Assembly (NCBI GenBank): GCA_000727475.1
Contig: KL647288.1
Coordinates: forward strand, 9,426,055 to 9,490,054
Direction of reading: 5' to 3'
From: Sarcocystis neurona
Lineage: Eukaryota; Apicomplexa; Conoidasida; Eucoccidiorida; Sarcocystidae
Length of the DNA stretch: 64,000 nt
This document shows, one piece after another, positions 11,101-23,130 of the stretch (position 1 is its first letter; every line of letters begins with the position of its first letter). The notes beneath the pieces are model-generated. The model was not told the origin of the DNA and searched no databases. It was given only the letters and a program-made list of their open reading frames with translations. The translations under genes were made by a program, and so were the position numbers.

Positions 11101-14100
11101 TGGCTCTCTGAGGGTTTCCAGACCCAGTCTCGGTCGGACGCGTGCATTTCTCTTCTGTTGCTGCGGAGCTGGTGCTGCGGATGTTGTTTCTCAGGTGTTG
11201 CTAATGCAGGAACAGCTATCAAAAAACCGCATTATCGTTGAGGTACGCTTTACGTTCTGGGCTGAAGGGCACACTTAGCAATGTGCTTAGCTCGATGCAC
11301 ACAGTGATCCTCTACGGACTGAAGCAACTTTCTGCCCACCAGCTCCTTTCTTTGGTAGCTCTTCAGTTGTTAGCTTAGTCCCGCTACGTCTAGCAGGCCT
11401 GCGCGTGCATACGCGGATGCGCACATTCACATATATGTACGTGTGTGTATGTGTGTATGTATCTACGTATGGGCGTATGTATGGGTATATGTATGTATGT
11501 ATGTATGTGTATATATATATGTATATATGCATACATACACACGTAGAAACAGAGGCGTGCAGCTGTGTGCTGTACACATTATACTTGTTTTAAAGACTTT
11601 CGTTTTCATGATCCCCTCGTCCAATAGTGTGCGTGTGCCTGCTCTTATCGACTCATCATCTCCTCTGCTCCTCCTCTCTGGCTGTTTCGCGCCTCTCTCT
11701 GGACTGTGGGTTCTGTGACGTGAAAGGAAATGATGACACCTCTGTTTTGCGCCTTCTATAGCTGCTCTCCGATGCTTCTGGAATAACGCGGAGTGTCATT
11801 CAATTTTGTACGTGCTTATTCGCGTCTCTCTGATTCCCTGTGGTCGCGTTCCGGTGCGCATATACGTCTGCGCGTATGCGCGGACAGTTTCGTGTTCGTG
11901 TGTGTATGCTCCCGCACACCGAATAGGTATACACATATATACCTATATATATAGGATATATTTGTATGCAGCCGTATTCACGACGTTATTCCGGCGTTGT
12001 TGTTCGGCTCGTAGCACGCTGTGCGCCTCTCTACTTGTGGATCCGGGCAAACTTGTTCCGACTTTACTGCTGGTGTCTGTCGGTGGGGTGGCTGCTGTGC
12101 GCAGCTGGATATGAAGCGGAACGTCTGTGCCACGGTGACATCGGCCACAGCTGAATCGAAGAGTCGCACAGCTGTTGTATTGAAGAACAACAAGCTGTAC
12201 GTGAGGCACAATTCCTTTTTGGATGATTTACCTGCGTGCATCGTCCTGCGGGCCATGGGTTTGGAAACAGACCAGGAAATCGTGCAGATGATCGGTGCCG
12301 CGTCGCACGTCGTGGAGCGCGGCTCGGGAGTGTGTACAGCGCAGGAGGCGGTGAGTCTCTCGCTGCAAGATTGCCACGTGGAAAACATTCTCACGCAGCA
12401 GCAAGCGCTGCGTTGGCTGGGAGGTCGCATTCGCCCGCGCATGCAGGCGAAGGGTTTCTTTACGCCAATGCATCGGGAGAAGGGGTCTGCTGCTCCGCGG
12501 CAGCAGCAGACTGCTGCAGCAGGAGCAGCTGAGGGAGCTGCTGCGGGAGCTGCAGGTGCTGCCAAACCAGGCAAGCCGGGAGTAGCAGGAGGCTCGGCAG
12601 GGAGCAGCAACAGTGCTACTGCTCCCCCGTTTCCGGGGAAGGGGCAGGTTGACGAAGCCGTTGATGTGCTGCACCGAGTGGTGTTATCGCATATAGAGAC
12701 CACTGGGAGCGATTTTCGCAAGAAGTCGCGCTTTCTGTCTCTTATGATTCGTCGCGTCTTGGATGCAGCGGGAGATCCGACACTGATGGACGACAAAGAT
12801 TACTACGGCAACAAGCGCTTGGAGCTCGCTGGGCAGTTACTCTCTCTGCTGTTCGAGGATCTCTTCAAGCGTTTCTGCAGCCAGCTGAAGCGGCAGGCAG
12901 ACTACGCACTCAGTCGCTATCACCAGACGCGTGCGAGCTCCTCCTTTAGTCGTAGCAGCAGCAGCTTCGCTGCAGCAGGAGGCGACGCGGGTCTTCTGGC
13001 GTATCCGGATTGCTTTCGTAACCTGCCAACAGATATTATCACGCGCGGCATGCAGACGGCTCTTAGCACCGGCAACTGGACCATCAAGCGCTTCCGCATG
13101 GAGCGCTCCGGCGTCTCCCAGGTGCTGTCTCGTCTCTCCTACGTGGCAACACTGGGGATGATGACCCGTATTAACTCGCAGTTCGAAAAAGGAAGGAAGG
13201 TTTCGGGGCCGCGGGCGCTGCAGACGTCCCAGTGGGGCATGCTTTGCCCGTGCGATACTCCTGAAGGAGAGTCGTGTGGCCTAGTTAAAAACCTGGCACT
13301 GCTGACGCATGTTACTATTGACGAGGACCCGATGCCCATCGCTGCACTCGCCTTCTGCTTGGGTGTAGAAGACGCAGACGGAGTTACCGGTGAGGAGCTG
13401 CACGACCGCGGCACATATCTGGTGCTGCTGAATGGCTCGCTGCTCGGCGTGCATCGTCGTCCCAAGCAGCTCTTGGAGCAGCTGCGGCTTCTCAGACGAC
13501 ACGGGTACCTGGGCGAATTTGTCTCTGTACATGCAAACGAAGCCCACAAAGCCATCTATCTGGCGGCCGATGGCGGCCGCTTGTCGCGTCCGCTGATTGT
13601 GGTCGAAGACGGCGTTTCGCGGTTGCAGGAGCACCATCTGGAGCAGCTGCAGCGGGGCGAGATAAGCTTTTTCGATCTGTTGCGCAGCAGCGTACTTGAG
13701 TGGATAGACGTCAACGAAGAAAACAACCTACTGATTGCACTGAGAGAGGAAGATCTCACGCAGGACCACACACATCTGGAGATCGATCCTCTTACTTTAC
13801 TCGGCGTTGTTGCCGGTCTCATTGCCTTCCCGAACCACAATCAAAGCCCCCGCAATACTTACCAGTGCGCCATGGGCAAGCAGGCCATGGGAGCCATTGC
13901 CTACAACCAGTTCAACCGTTGCGACACGCTTCTGTACCTCCTCGTCTATCCACAGAAGCCGCTCTGCAAAAGCAGAACACTCGATCTCGTCCACTTCGAG
14001 CAGCTCCCTGCCGGTAAGAGCAGAGCGCAAGACTGACACCCGCTGTTGAGAGGCTTCCAAGAGCGCGACACGCAGCTGAACAATATGCAGAGACGTCTCC

Positions 14101-16416
14101 CTGTTGATGTGCGCGGCGGAGCGTGGTGTAGTCCATCTCCGTAGTCCGAATATGTGACTCTGCCATACGACGATTGACCGTGCGACGCTCCGTCAACCGC
14201 GCTTTTAAAAGGACAGCACTGTCTGCAGTTGTGCATACATGCTTGTACAGACAGGATGTATATATATAGATATTAATGTATGTGCAAGTATGGTGGAATG
14301 GAACTGTTGTGAGCTGCGGCCCAAAACAATCAGTACTGTACTCATTCAACCTCCCTCCGCTTCCACGTGTTTGGACGTCTTTCCTTTACGTACGCGTGCA
14401 TACTTGCAGGCTGTGTATATCTCAGTATGTGTCTATGGTTACACTGGTGTGTATCTGACGCGTAGGCGTCAGCGCGTAATGTGTATCATCCTGCGTATTA
14501 TATATATATATATATATGCATACACGTGAAATACGTACGACGTTCTATCAAAGCATGTATGCTTATTGCACAAGCTTCACGTTGACTCTGTGTATGCCGC
14601 CTCCTCCAGCGCAGCCATCTCAGCGTTTCTCTGTCTATGTGTATCTCAGACAAAGGAAAACTCTCACTCAGCACAAGCTGCTTCCTTCAGTTGCTGCCTG
14701 GTAGAAAACAGCACGTCTGCACAAATGTGCCGCTGTCCCCGTCAAGCGGAGATTCGTAAGCTGTTGCGTTGACTTATGCGTTACCCGGACTGTTCTGCCG
14801 TACCCGACGCACGTTGCGTCTGCCAGACTAGTTGGCAGGGTTGCCGGCGTAGTCCACACACACTTGTTTCTGTGCGAGTCTTCTCAAGCGGCAGAGCCCA
14901 CTTCAACAAACCTGCCGTCTGTAGCTGCGGATGTACGTGCTGGTGGAGGGGGACTATTTCCAGTGTTCTGCTGCTGTGTATTCTGTGCCTTCTGTCATCA
15001 CTTGTGCATCTCCTGCTGTTTCCCGTCCGTCTACTGCCATGTACCGCTGCGTCAGTCGCTGCGTTCAATTCATTTCCTTCTGCGTTGTGCACAACGACTG
15101 CTTCAGGGCAAAACGCAAGTGTTGCGATTATGAGCTACTCGGGATACGATATTGAAGACGCCATTATCTTGAACCGTGCCTCCGTCGATCGTGGATTTGG
15201 TCGCTGCTTCGCCCTCCGACGGCACACCGTGGAACTGAAGAAGCATGTGAGTGGCGCAGTGGATCGGACGTTTCCCCCCCCGTCTTCAGCTGCAAATCCG
15301 ACAGCAGCCGGAGCAGGAGCACCAGGAGGGGCCGCGGGTGGGAGTGCGGGGCAACTGCAGCAGGGCGGCGGTCGTCGGAGCGGAGGCTCAGCAGGAGCGG
15401 CGGCTGCAGCTTCCGCAGCTGCGCGGCGGTTCTACTTCAGTGCGCTGGAAGATGACGGAGTGGTGCGTGTGGGTGCACTAGTACAGGAGGATCAGGTGTA
15501 CGTACACCGTTTTGCTCCGGTATCGACGTCTCCGTACGTGCCCACGCCATCTGCCAGCAGCACCTGCTCGTATGCCCCCGCGTTTGCGCGGTACAAGACG
15601 GTAGTTCCGTCGTACGTGGAGCGGGTCATATGTACAGAGAACGGAGAGGGATGCACGACATACAAGGTACTCTTCCGACAGACGCGGCTGCCCGAATTGG
15701 GGGATAAGTTCAGCTCTCGCCACGGGCAGAAAGGCGTTGTGGGATTGATTGCTGCTCCTGAAGATATGCCATTTTCAGAGACTGGCTGGTGTCCAGATCT
15801 TATCATGAATCCCCATGGTTTTCCCTCACGCATGACGGTAGGTAAGATGCTGGAGCTTATTGCAGGGAAGGCGGGGTTGCTACTTGGCGAGTGTATGTAC
15901 AGCACAGCGTTCGGCGGGGTGGGGCTGGATACTCTCGCAGAGGCGCTCAGCAGCTGCGGCTTTCATTATTCAGGAAAGGAGTATCTGACAAGTGGAACCA
16001 CTGGAGAAGCGCTGCAGACATACGTGTTTGCTGGTCCTATATACTACCAGAAACTGAAGCACATGGTGCAAGACAAAATCCACGCCAGAGGCAGAGGCCC
16101 CAGACAGCTGCTGACTCGTCAACCCACCGAAGGAAGAGCCAAGGAAGGAGGTCTGCGTCTGGGAGAAATGGAACGAGATTGCCTGGTAGCCTACGGCAGC
16201 AGCGCGCTCCTCATAGAAAGACTCATGCTCAGCTCCGACGTGTTCGACGCCTGTGTCTGCGCCTCGTGCGGACTGCTTGGATATGACGGCTGGTGCTCCT
16301 ACTGCAGGAGCAGTGAAAGTGTGCACACGCTGCGCATGCCGTACGCCTGCAAACTACTTTTTCAGGAACTCATGAGCATGAACGTGTGCCCACGCCTCAA
16401 GCTGAAGCAGTCGTAG
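8196..16416 (+). CDS. RPC2: DNA-directed RNA polymerase III subunit RPC2 (second-largest subunit)
   Basis: Four exons: 8196-9677, 11195-11242, 12105-14013 and 15107-16416. All introns are GT-AG and phases fit, giving 1,582 residues. The catalytic beta-like subunit of Pol III makes tRNA, 5S rRNA and other small RNAs in the nucleus. The protein matches the RPC2 family from V339 on (VKDKWRLLPAYLAAKGLV). It keeps QEQLSKNRIIVE (exon 2), DYYGNKRLELAGQLLSLLFEDLFK, GMLCPCDTPEGESCGLVKNL, NQSPRNTYQCAMGKQAMG, MSYSGYDIEDAIILNR, GDKFSSRHGQKGVVG, LTRQPTEGRAKEGGLRLGEM, and a C-terminal four-Cys zinc ribbon (CVCASCGLLGYDGWCSYC) before PRLKLKQS. The usual length is about 1,130-1,150. The excess is a 338-residue Ala/Ser-rich N-terminal extension and Ala/Gly/Gln-rich insertions near residues 636-690, in the middle of exon 3 and early in exon 4. 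Exon boundaries fall exactly on conserved family positions. The ATG choice is tentative because the extension has no homology guide. Confidence 0.95.
9678..11194 (+). other. Intron 1 of RPC2, microsatellite-bearing
   Basis: A 1,517-nt intron with GT at 9678 and a TTTCTCAG acceptor. It carries TATG/TATA microsatellites at about 10629-10685 and 10915-11000. No independent gene is seen inside it. Confidence 0.85.
11243..12104 (+). other. Intron 2 of RPC2, microsatellite-bearing
   Basis: An 862-nt intron (GTACGC donor, GCGCAG acceptor). It carries an alternating TGTA/TATG tract at about 11430-11540 and a second AT tract at about 11930-11965. Confidence 0.85.
14014..15106 (+). other. Intron 3 of RPC2, microsatellite-bearing
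   Basis: A 1,093-nt intron, phase 1, with a GTAAGA donor and a CTTCAG acceptor. Short TATA tracts lie at about 14258-14275 and 14498-14520. The 3' half stays open in frame with exon 4, but family alignment places the exon start at 15107. Confidence 0.85.
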
Positions 16417-17718
16417 AACGGGAGGAAGAGCTAGTGGCTGGCAAAATGCTATGTGCGCCCACCCCGTGGGCACACTTCACGGATACGTACACATTTCTGT
16501 GTATATGTGTGTAGTTACGTCTCTGGGCGCTTACGTATACATATTTATAGATTTGTCAAGCTGGGTACATTTGCTTGGCGGACACTGACGACAAAGAGAG
16601 TACTGCGATTTAGGGGCAGACTGCCTGGTAAAAGGAAGGGGCAATTTTCTAGCCCCCGAAAAAGGACGACAGGAGAACGCAGGATCTGTTGGGCGAGAGG
16701 TGTGTTATGGAGAGGCCACGGCTCAAATGTTCAGCTAATTATGCGTAAGTATGAAAGCCTGTACACAAACGGGGTTTCTGGCATAGTCTGTGTGGCGCAT
16801 GCACGCGGGGACACGTCTGTAGGTTTGTGACTGTATGTCGCCGGTCTTACTGAGACAACTCAAGGGTCTGTAAGAATACAGTAGGTATGTTTAACGTGAA
16901 AAATGTCTCGGCTTACGTGTGAAGACAGGTGTACGGGGATACACGTATTGAAAGCACGTGATTGGTGCGCAGCCGGTTCTGTTAGTTAGGCGAGTGTAAC
17001 GTATGTTATTCGTGAAAACCGCCTGCACAGGTTGCGTTGGACTGAAAAACCAGCTGGTTGACGGTGCCCTGCTGACTGATAATACCAATAAAGGTATTTT
17101 GTCAACTTTGGAGCAAAAGGAAACTGTTTTTACTGCATTTGTGGCGGCACATATATAGTCGCACGGGCGCACGTCGGTGCGATGTACACGTGCATACGCG
17201 GAGATCGCGCGTTTCCGGCCAGCCTGCTTCTTCGTTTTCGCATCCCATGGTATCTGCCTCCCAGTGTCTAACGCGCCGGCAAGCAGTTCTTCCGCTGACA
17301 GGGCAGACGACGTGCTAAACACTGTACGCGAGTAACTGCAATACAGTTAGATGACGCACAAATGTTTTACAGAGATACAGTAACTCTACGGCGTACAAAC
17401 CGTGTGGTGGCACAGAGAATTCTCTTGTACTCAATATCTAACGTTGCGTCTGTACGCGCGTGTACTTCCGTGCACGAGTAGTTCACGTGCACACTCATTC
17501 TCAGGTTTTGATTGCCACGCACACACGGAAGCGCTTGCGAATACGAGTGCAGAGAGCAAGCTTGCAAGCGATGTGTGCCCTGAAAAAATCCCGGTATCGA
17601 AAAATATGACACTTGATTTTTGGAGAGCGAACTTGGAGTTTCAAGCGGTGGTGTGCAGCTCTTCAACCGCACAAGTTGAGCCAAGCCACAACAAACTTCG
17701 ATATTCCGGAGAGCATTG
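16417..17718. other. Intergenic, no resolvable gene
   Basis: Between the convergent RPC2 3' end and a minus-strand terminal exon. Only short scattered frames are present, and nothing is recognisable. Confidence 0.35.
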
Positions 17719-18109
17719 CTACGCCACAAGTTGATTTCTTAAGTGCTCGGCCCTTATGCTTAAGAGTGCCTCTGAAACCATTATGGCCATCACGTATGAG
17801 TTAGCCTGCTGTAACGGCCAGAAAGTCCTTGTGCCACTGCTGCACATCGATGCGAGACGTGTTTCAAATGCACTGCATGAGGAGGACGATGATGCGAGCA
17901 CTCACCTGGTAGTGTTTGACATGTGGGTGTGCATTTTCTCGAAAGGCTGTTAAGGGGTGAGGCTGCAGATGCAAGTCATTGAACAAACTATGACTGTGAA
18001 ACTGACCGCCGGTGTTGCTTCCCGCAGGTGGCGTTCCTGACTGTCTCGCTGCCCGTCCTTTCTGCAATCTCCAGTGATGCCGGTCTGACTGCTGCTCCCA
18101 AGGGAGCCG
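17719..18109 (-). CDS. 3' end of a minus-strand gene, two exons
   Basis: Exon 18109-17906 begins after a GTCGTAG acceptor and ends in CAG|GTGAGT, a near-perfect donor. The 97-nt intron 17809-17905 ends TTTCTGGCCGTTACAG. The last exon 17808-17719 ends with TAG. All three boundaries are phase 0. The encoded C-terminus has a Gln/Arg-rich and then His-rich stretch (QFHSHSLFNDLHLQPHPL), followed by an amphipathic end containing VMAIMVSEALLSIRAEHLR. No family is recognised. It may be the 3' part of the large minus-strand gene whose long frame ends at 19602, but the joining exons are not resolved. Confidence 0.4.
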
Positions 18110-19235
18110 CTACGACTGGTGTCCGTGACGCGACACCCAGGCTTGATGCTTTGCCCGCCCGTCCTACGCGTCACGGGACTAGTGTAGAGGCTGCCCTGTT
18201 TGCTATTTGGCGGTCGCTGTTACGGATGTGCGGGGGGGCCACAGCTGATGCTCCTGGTGATCCGATGTGTCCGGTTCGGTCATGTTTTGTTCCTATTGCT
18301 GGTCAGCTGCTGTGCGTACGTGGTAATCACTGACTTTTGGCGCTCCGGCAGTTGAACTGCCATCCTTTCTAGAGATGCCCTCCAACGGTGATGCAACAGG
18401 AGCGTGCGAACGTGTAAGACAAGGAGGAATAGTGCTTCAGCAGCTCCGTGTCACCCTTTAGGCGACTTAACCAGCAAAACTCTTCTCACTACCTCTAGCA
18501 GAACTGCATTTATCTAAGGGCTTATGTGTAGTCGGCTGCATGCACACGCACCTGCCGCGTCTTGTGGAAGCACTCACAGATGTGCACTGGTCGCCCACCA
18601 CAGGCGTACAGCTGTTTTGGTTCCGACGTTCGTGAGTCAGAAAACAACAAGTAACTCAACCCGACCGAGTGCACAAGGAGTCAGCGTCAATTCCACCGTT
18701 GCTGCTGCTGTCAGGTTGCCAGTTAAAGGGGACACCCTTTTGTGCGGCTGTCAAGAGCAGCTCATCTCACACGTACGACACGGTGTGACTTGGTCTGAGA
18801 CCCCACGGCATACTCCGTTACCGTACTAAGTCGAGTGATACCACACCCGCGATACACGCCGTCCGCAGAGCTGGACCCAATTGCTGCCGCTGCTGCTGCT
18901 GCTGTCCTTCACTCAACGCCGAGCAGTCACCTGCGGCGCTGCACTGGCAGCTGCTGCAGCGCTCCGCCATCGCGTCTCCGATCCCTATGGTCTACAAATC
19001 AGCCTCTGTTAAACAGGCCAGCAGTTCACAGCATTAATTACACAAAGCGGTTGCAACTGCCCCATACCGTGCTACGTAGGTATCCACCCTTCTGTTTGCT
19101 TGCTGTTCTCCGAACATGTTCATCTCTTGTGCTTCCGCCGTAAAGAACACATATCACATATCACCACGACTACTGCCCAATGAACGAGGAGCTGCTCTGT
19201 GCGCCGTTCGTAATTGTCGCTCCTTGGTAAGGTAG
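18110..19235. other. Unresolved, probably intronic or exonic to the minus-strand gene
   Basis: Short open frames on both strands, one with a short Ala run near 18880-18905. No exon chain can be closed with consistent phase. Confidence 0.25.
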
Positions 19236-19456
19236 TTATGATATGAGTGCGACCCCCGGCAAGAGCTGCAGACAGTTCGAGTATTCGTTTTGGCGTCTCT
19301 GTAGCAGTCCCTCTGCGTGCATGCAGCATCCCGCTTGTTGCCGTTGATGTCTCGTCTGCCCAGCGCTCGGCGTACGTTCACCCTGCTGCGGGGGAGACTG
19401 CTGCTGCTGTAAAGGACAAGACGCACTCGCTACGCCAGCGCTGGTGATGCCGCTGT
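19236..19456 (-). CDS. Candidate exon, Gln-rich, minus strand
   Basis: A frame opening after a good acceptor (GGCAGTCTCTTCACACAG) and running to TAA at 19236. It encodes about 73 residues with a four-Gln run and further Gln/Arg-rich segments, in the style of the neighbouring minus-strand gene. It may be an exon of that gene, but I could not find a donor in the frame ending at 19602 with matching phase. Confidence 0.28.
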
Positions 19457-19601
19457 GTGAAGAGACTGCCAACGTTTGTCGTGGGTACCATTTTACGGGA
19501 CATTTTATCTCTTCGCTTCTGCTGAAGCCACTGCACTAGACATCACGGCAATAGTAATCCGACTTCGAAATTGTGAGCTTGTCTACCGACGGACGGCAAC
19601 C

Positions 19602-22600
19602 TCAAACGTAAAGCTCCGGGTAATAGTAGCGGCCTGCTGCTCCATCTGTTGCGGCAGCTGCCGCAAGCCCGGCCAGCCAGTCAGCGTCGCTGGCAGTCGA
19701 TGGCGTCCCATTCGTACTCCCGTCCTTCCTGCCTTGCTGCTGCAATCGGTGCTGTGCTTGCTGTTGCGTCTGTTGCTGCGACTGCTCCAGCGGCTGCTGG
19801 TGCAGCGCGTGAGTTCGAAGCAGTTGCCGCAACTTCGTTTCCTGCTGTCGTCTCACTGCTAAGGCAGTCTCAGCAAAGGAATTCTCCCCCTGCAACGTGG
19901 GTCGTCCTGCTCCAGGAGTGATAACGGCAGTTGCGTGACCAGCAGCAGCCGTAGTAGAAGACCCTGTGGCAACATCAGCATGTCCGCCTACACCCGCCGC
20001 ACCGTCAGCAGCAGAATGACACCTTCGGCTCTGTCCGTGCGTAGCGGTGCTGCGTTCAGCAGTGCCAAGGCATACGGTGCCGCCGCTTTGGTGATCGTCA
20101 ACGGAGCGATATCCGCCTCTCGGTGTCACTGGCTTGTCCGCCGCCGCCAGCCGCCTAGGAGCTGATTCGAGATTTTGAGCTGTTCCTGCTGCTGCGGCTT
20201 TGTTTGCTGCTGTCGTCGCGGCTGCCGGCCCCGCTGCGGCTTCTGCGTCTGCTGCTGCTACTCTTCCTCCAGCTGCAGTGTATGCGGAATATCGGCGGTC
20301 GCCTACTGCACCAAGAGTGTTCGCTACCCTTTTCAGTTGTGTATCAGACAAACGTCTAAGTGATAGCGACACATTCCTAACTTGACACGAAGCAGAGGCG
20401 TCAGCAGAAGCTGCCGTAGCAGTGCTGACGGAAGCCTGAGCAGTCGCAGCACCTGGAGACGTGGACAGCTGCAGCACTCTACCCCGTCGGGACACACCGC
20501 TCTGTGCTGCCCACGGTTGAGGCTGATGTGGCTGTGCGGGCAGCCCTTGCGCTGAGACAGACGCTGGCTGCCGTGTAATAGCAGGTGTAGGGCTAAAGTC
20601 GTTCAAAGGATTGTCAGAATGACCAGAATGCTGCAGTTGCGTCGGTAGCCAGTCGTCCTGCCGCTGCACAACCCCACCGTTTTGGTGCGGCGGTGGAGGT
20701 ATCTGATGCAGTACAGCCTGCTGCTGCTGTTCTTGCTGCGGCTGCCGCACCTGCTGCAACACCTCAGAAGGTCGTGTTTTCTGCGATAGGACACCCTCGC
20801 GCGCAGCGGGAACGAGTGAGGGGGAGGCTGGATGCCACGGTGTTGCAGCATGCGGTGTTCGTTCACGGGGAAAAAAAGAGGTTTTCCAGTAGGGTGTGTA
20901 GATGTTTTGTTCTTCACTTTTTGATTCCAGATTTGACCCGCGTTCCCACGGAGGAATATCCGTTCTGCTGAACTCCTGCTGCAGCAGCTCCTGCCGTTGT
21001 CTCTCCTGCCGCTCACGTTGTTGTTGTTGGTGGTACAGACTGAGGAAGGGGTTGCCGCTGAAGGCAGGTGAGGTCCGTTTTTCCGCTGCTTTGAAGCATC
21101 GCAACTGCTCTTGCACAAAATCGTCTACTTTCTTTCGCGTAAAATCCCTCTCTGGCCACTCCGTTACTGCAGTAGCACTGCGAGGTCCACACACACGATC
21201 TGGAGCAGTCGGCGGAGTCCGAGATGCCGCGCCAACTGCAGGAACTGCAGGGGACACGAGCACTGCAGATGTGACGGTGAGAGCTTCAGCGGTAGAAGGG
21301 GCACTTTCGGGTGCAGCAGCAGGAGAGGCTTCCCCATCGTCTCCAGTTGGTGATGTTCCTCGGACACGACATGCGCCGGACGCAACAGGGAGTGCAACGG
21401 CTGTCCCGCTGGTGGTTTGGGCTGCATCAGCAGCACTGCTGGAAACGGCGGTGGGAGTGAGTAGCTGAGGCCAACGCTGGTTGACTGCGTTACCCCCTCG
21501 GCGCCCCTGGCTTTCTGACGGACGGGATAACCGTGCAGCTGCAAGTGCGGCTAGCGCTTTTCTAGACGCTTCTGTTAGATCTGCGGATGCATGTGTTGCA
21601 ACCCCGTCTGACCAGGACGCCACTCTTTGACGGAGTTGTGAATGCGTCTTTGGTAGCTCCGCTCCAGATGACACGCCGTCCGCTGCAACTGTAGCAGGCC
21701 GAGCTTCGCAGTCTGGTTCTTTAGAAGCAGGCGTTGCTCCTTCTGCGGGTTCCGCTGCAGCCACTGGTTTTCCTGGTGGCGAGACTAGTTGAGTTGTTGC
21801 TGACGGTGGTCCTGTGGCCGCTACCACTCTTTCTGCCGATGTTACTCCTTCTAAAGGTGCAGTATTCGCCGACGTAGCTGCCGCACGAAGACTGTCAAGC
21901 GAGACGGCCCAGAGCGCAGCTTTAGAGCGGTCCTTCACTTGTTGCATGCGCGCTCGTAGAAACTGTCGCAGCAGCATTTCACCGCTACTCCTTGCAGCCA
22001 GGGGACCGCATTTCGCTGCTTCGTTTGAAGCGTTTGTTGCTGCTGGGGCTGCTGCTGGTGAGGCAGCAGCTTCAGGGCCTGTGCCGGCTGAGGGTGGAAA
22101 GTATGCGAGAGGTGTCGCCACCACGTCTGCATCAGCTCCCCATGGTGGGACCGATGGTGGGACCACTGCGGCAGCACCACTCAATGTTGTTGATCGCGGC
22201 GTTGCTGTTAGGACCGCCGTTGGTTTCTTTGTTGTCGCCAGCTCAGACGACATCTGTAGTTGTATTTGTTGTTCTTGCGTGCCTGATCCCACCCCTGGCG
22301 TAGAGCCTGCTGCTGCCAGGAGCCTTCTTGCTGGTACCGGGTGTGTGCATCCTGCCGCTACTGGCGTGTACTCCTTGTCTACCGAAAAGGAGTTGGTGGG
22401 CGCCGCTGTTGGGACAGAAGTGGGTGATGTTGCGGCTGCTGCTGCCCACGGGGCCACCATTGCTGCTGTTGGGGCGGTTTGTGGCCAGTTTGCCGGCTTC
22501 TCCGGTAGACAGTTGCAATGCTGTTCAGCGGCTGCTGCGCTCGCGCCGACCAGGCACGCAGACCCAGAACGCTGCTGCTCTAACGTCGAGGCGGAGATTG

Positions 22601-22892
22601 TGTCAGGATGCTGGGTCTGCATGCAGGCATCCCTGCGCAGCGGCATATGACTCCCTTCTCCGAAGGTCGCTGCCGTGGTGGCTGCCGTGGTGGAAATTTC
22701 TGTTGCAGCCCTGCCCTCTTTAAAACGACAGGCTGCTGTTTCTTCTTTCGCGACGTACTGCCTCGTCCCACTTTCCACTTCTGCCGTCATAAGAGCAGTC
22801 GTTTCATCTGCTTCTTCTACCCTGTTTGCCTGTCGAGCACTCATACGCGTCACGAGTCGCCGGTAGCGCTTCAGAAGGCGTCTGCAACGCAT
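19602..22892 (-). CDS. Large low-complexity protein, function unknown
   Basis: An uninterrupted minus-strand frame. I use the ATG at 22890-22892 (MRCRRLLKRYRRL), giving about 1,096 residues; a second ATG lies at 22842-22844. The frame stays open to 22958 without another ATG, and a pyrimidine-rich acceptor ending TGCATGCGTTGCAG just after the first ATG means a spliced start is possible. The product is Ala/Thr/Ser/Pro/Gln-rich. A less repetitive core around plus positions 20,900-21,200 contains WPERDFTRKKVDDFVQEQL, a Gln/Arg/Glu coiled segment and YTPYWKTSFFPRERTP. A Gln-rich coiled region precedes the end, which closes GRYYYPELYV. No domain is recognised. A C-terminal splice to the exons at 17.7-19.5 kb is possible. 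Confidence 0.6.
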   Translation of the reverse strand: MRCRRLLKRYRRLVTRMSARQANRVEEADETTALMTAEVESGTRQYVAKEETAACRFKEGRAATEISTTAATTAATFGEGSHMPLRRDACMQTQHPDTISASTLEQQRSGSACLVGASAAAAEQHCNCLPEKPANWPQTAPTAAMVAPWAAAAATSPTSVPTAAPTNSFSVDKEYTPVAAGCTHPVPARRLLAAAGSTPGVGSGTQEQQIQLQMSSELATTKKPTAVLTATPRSTTLSGAAAVVPPSVPPWGADADVVATPLAYFPPSAGTGPEAAASPAAAPAATNASNEAAKCGPLAARSSGEMLLRQFLRARMQQVKDRSKAALWAVSLDSLRAAATSANTAPLEGVTSAERVVAATGPPSATTQLVSPPGKPVAAAEPAEGATPASKEPDCEARPATVAADGVSSGAELPKTHSQLRQRVASWSDGVATHASADLTEASRKALAALAAARLSRPSESQGRRGGNAVNQRWPQLLTPTAVSSSAADAAQTTSGTAVALPVASGACRVRGTSPTGDDGEASPAAAPESAPSTAEALTVTSAVLVSPAVPAVGAASRTPPTAPDRVCGPRSATAVTEWPERDFTRKKVDDFVQEQLRCFKAAEKRTSPAFSGNPFLSLYHQQQQRERQERQRQELLQQEFSRTDIPPWERGSNLESKSEEQNIYTPYWKTSFFPRERTPHAATPWHPASPSLVPAAREGVLSQKTRPSEVLQQVRQPQQEQQQQAVLHQIPPPPHQNGGVVQRQDDWLPTQLQHSGHSDNPLNDFSPTPAITRQPASVSAQGLPAQPHQPQPWAAQSGVSRRGRVLQLSTSPGAATAQASVSTATAASADASASCQVRNVSLSLRRLSDTQLKRVANTLGAVGDRRYSAYTAAGGRVAAADAEAAAGPAAATTAANKAAAAGTAQNLESAPRRLAAADKPVTPRGGYRSVDDHQSGGTVCLGTAERSTATHGQSRRCHSAADGAAGVGGHADVATGSSTTAAAGHATAVITPGAGRPTLQGENSFAETALAVRRQQETKLRQLLRTHALHQQPLEQSQQQTQQQAQHRLQQQGRKDGSTNGTPSTASDADWLAGLAAAAATDGAAGRYYYPELYV

Positions 22893-23130
22893 GCAAAGAG
22901 AGGTCCAAACGAGAGGGAAATGGCTCGGAATCTCCCTGCGTGGTTCCAATCTGTGCAATTTAACTTACATGTGAACATGTATACAATATGTGCACATACG
23001 TTGATGTCGAAAGATAGGTCGGTCTGTACATATTTACAGATGTGTAGATAGAGAAACAGATCAACCAGGGAAGTACGCGAACAACATGACAAGGAATGGT
23101 AGGAGTGACTTGACGCCTGAAGCTGGACGG

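Noticed and set aside
12228..12796. Long minus-strand frames opposite RPC2 exon 3
   Set aside because: They are antisense shadows of a strongly conserved Pol III exon.
21814..22650. A 278-codon plus-strand frame opposite the 1.1-kilo-residue minus-strand gene
   Set aside because: It is the antisense of GCT/CAG repeats. The opposite frame is four times longer and contains less biased islands.
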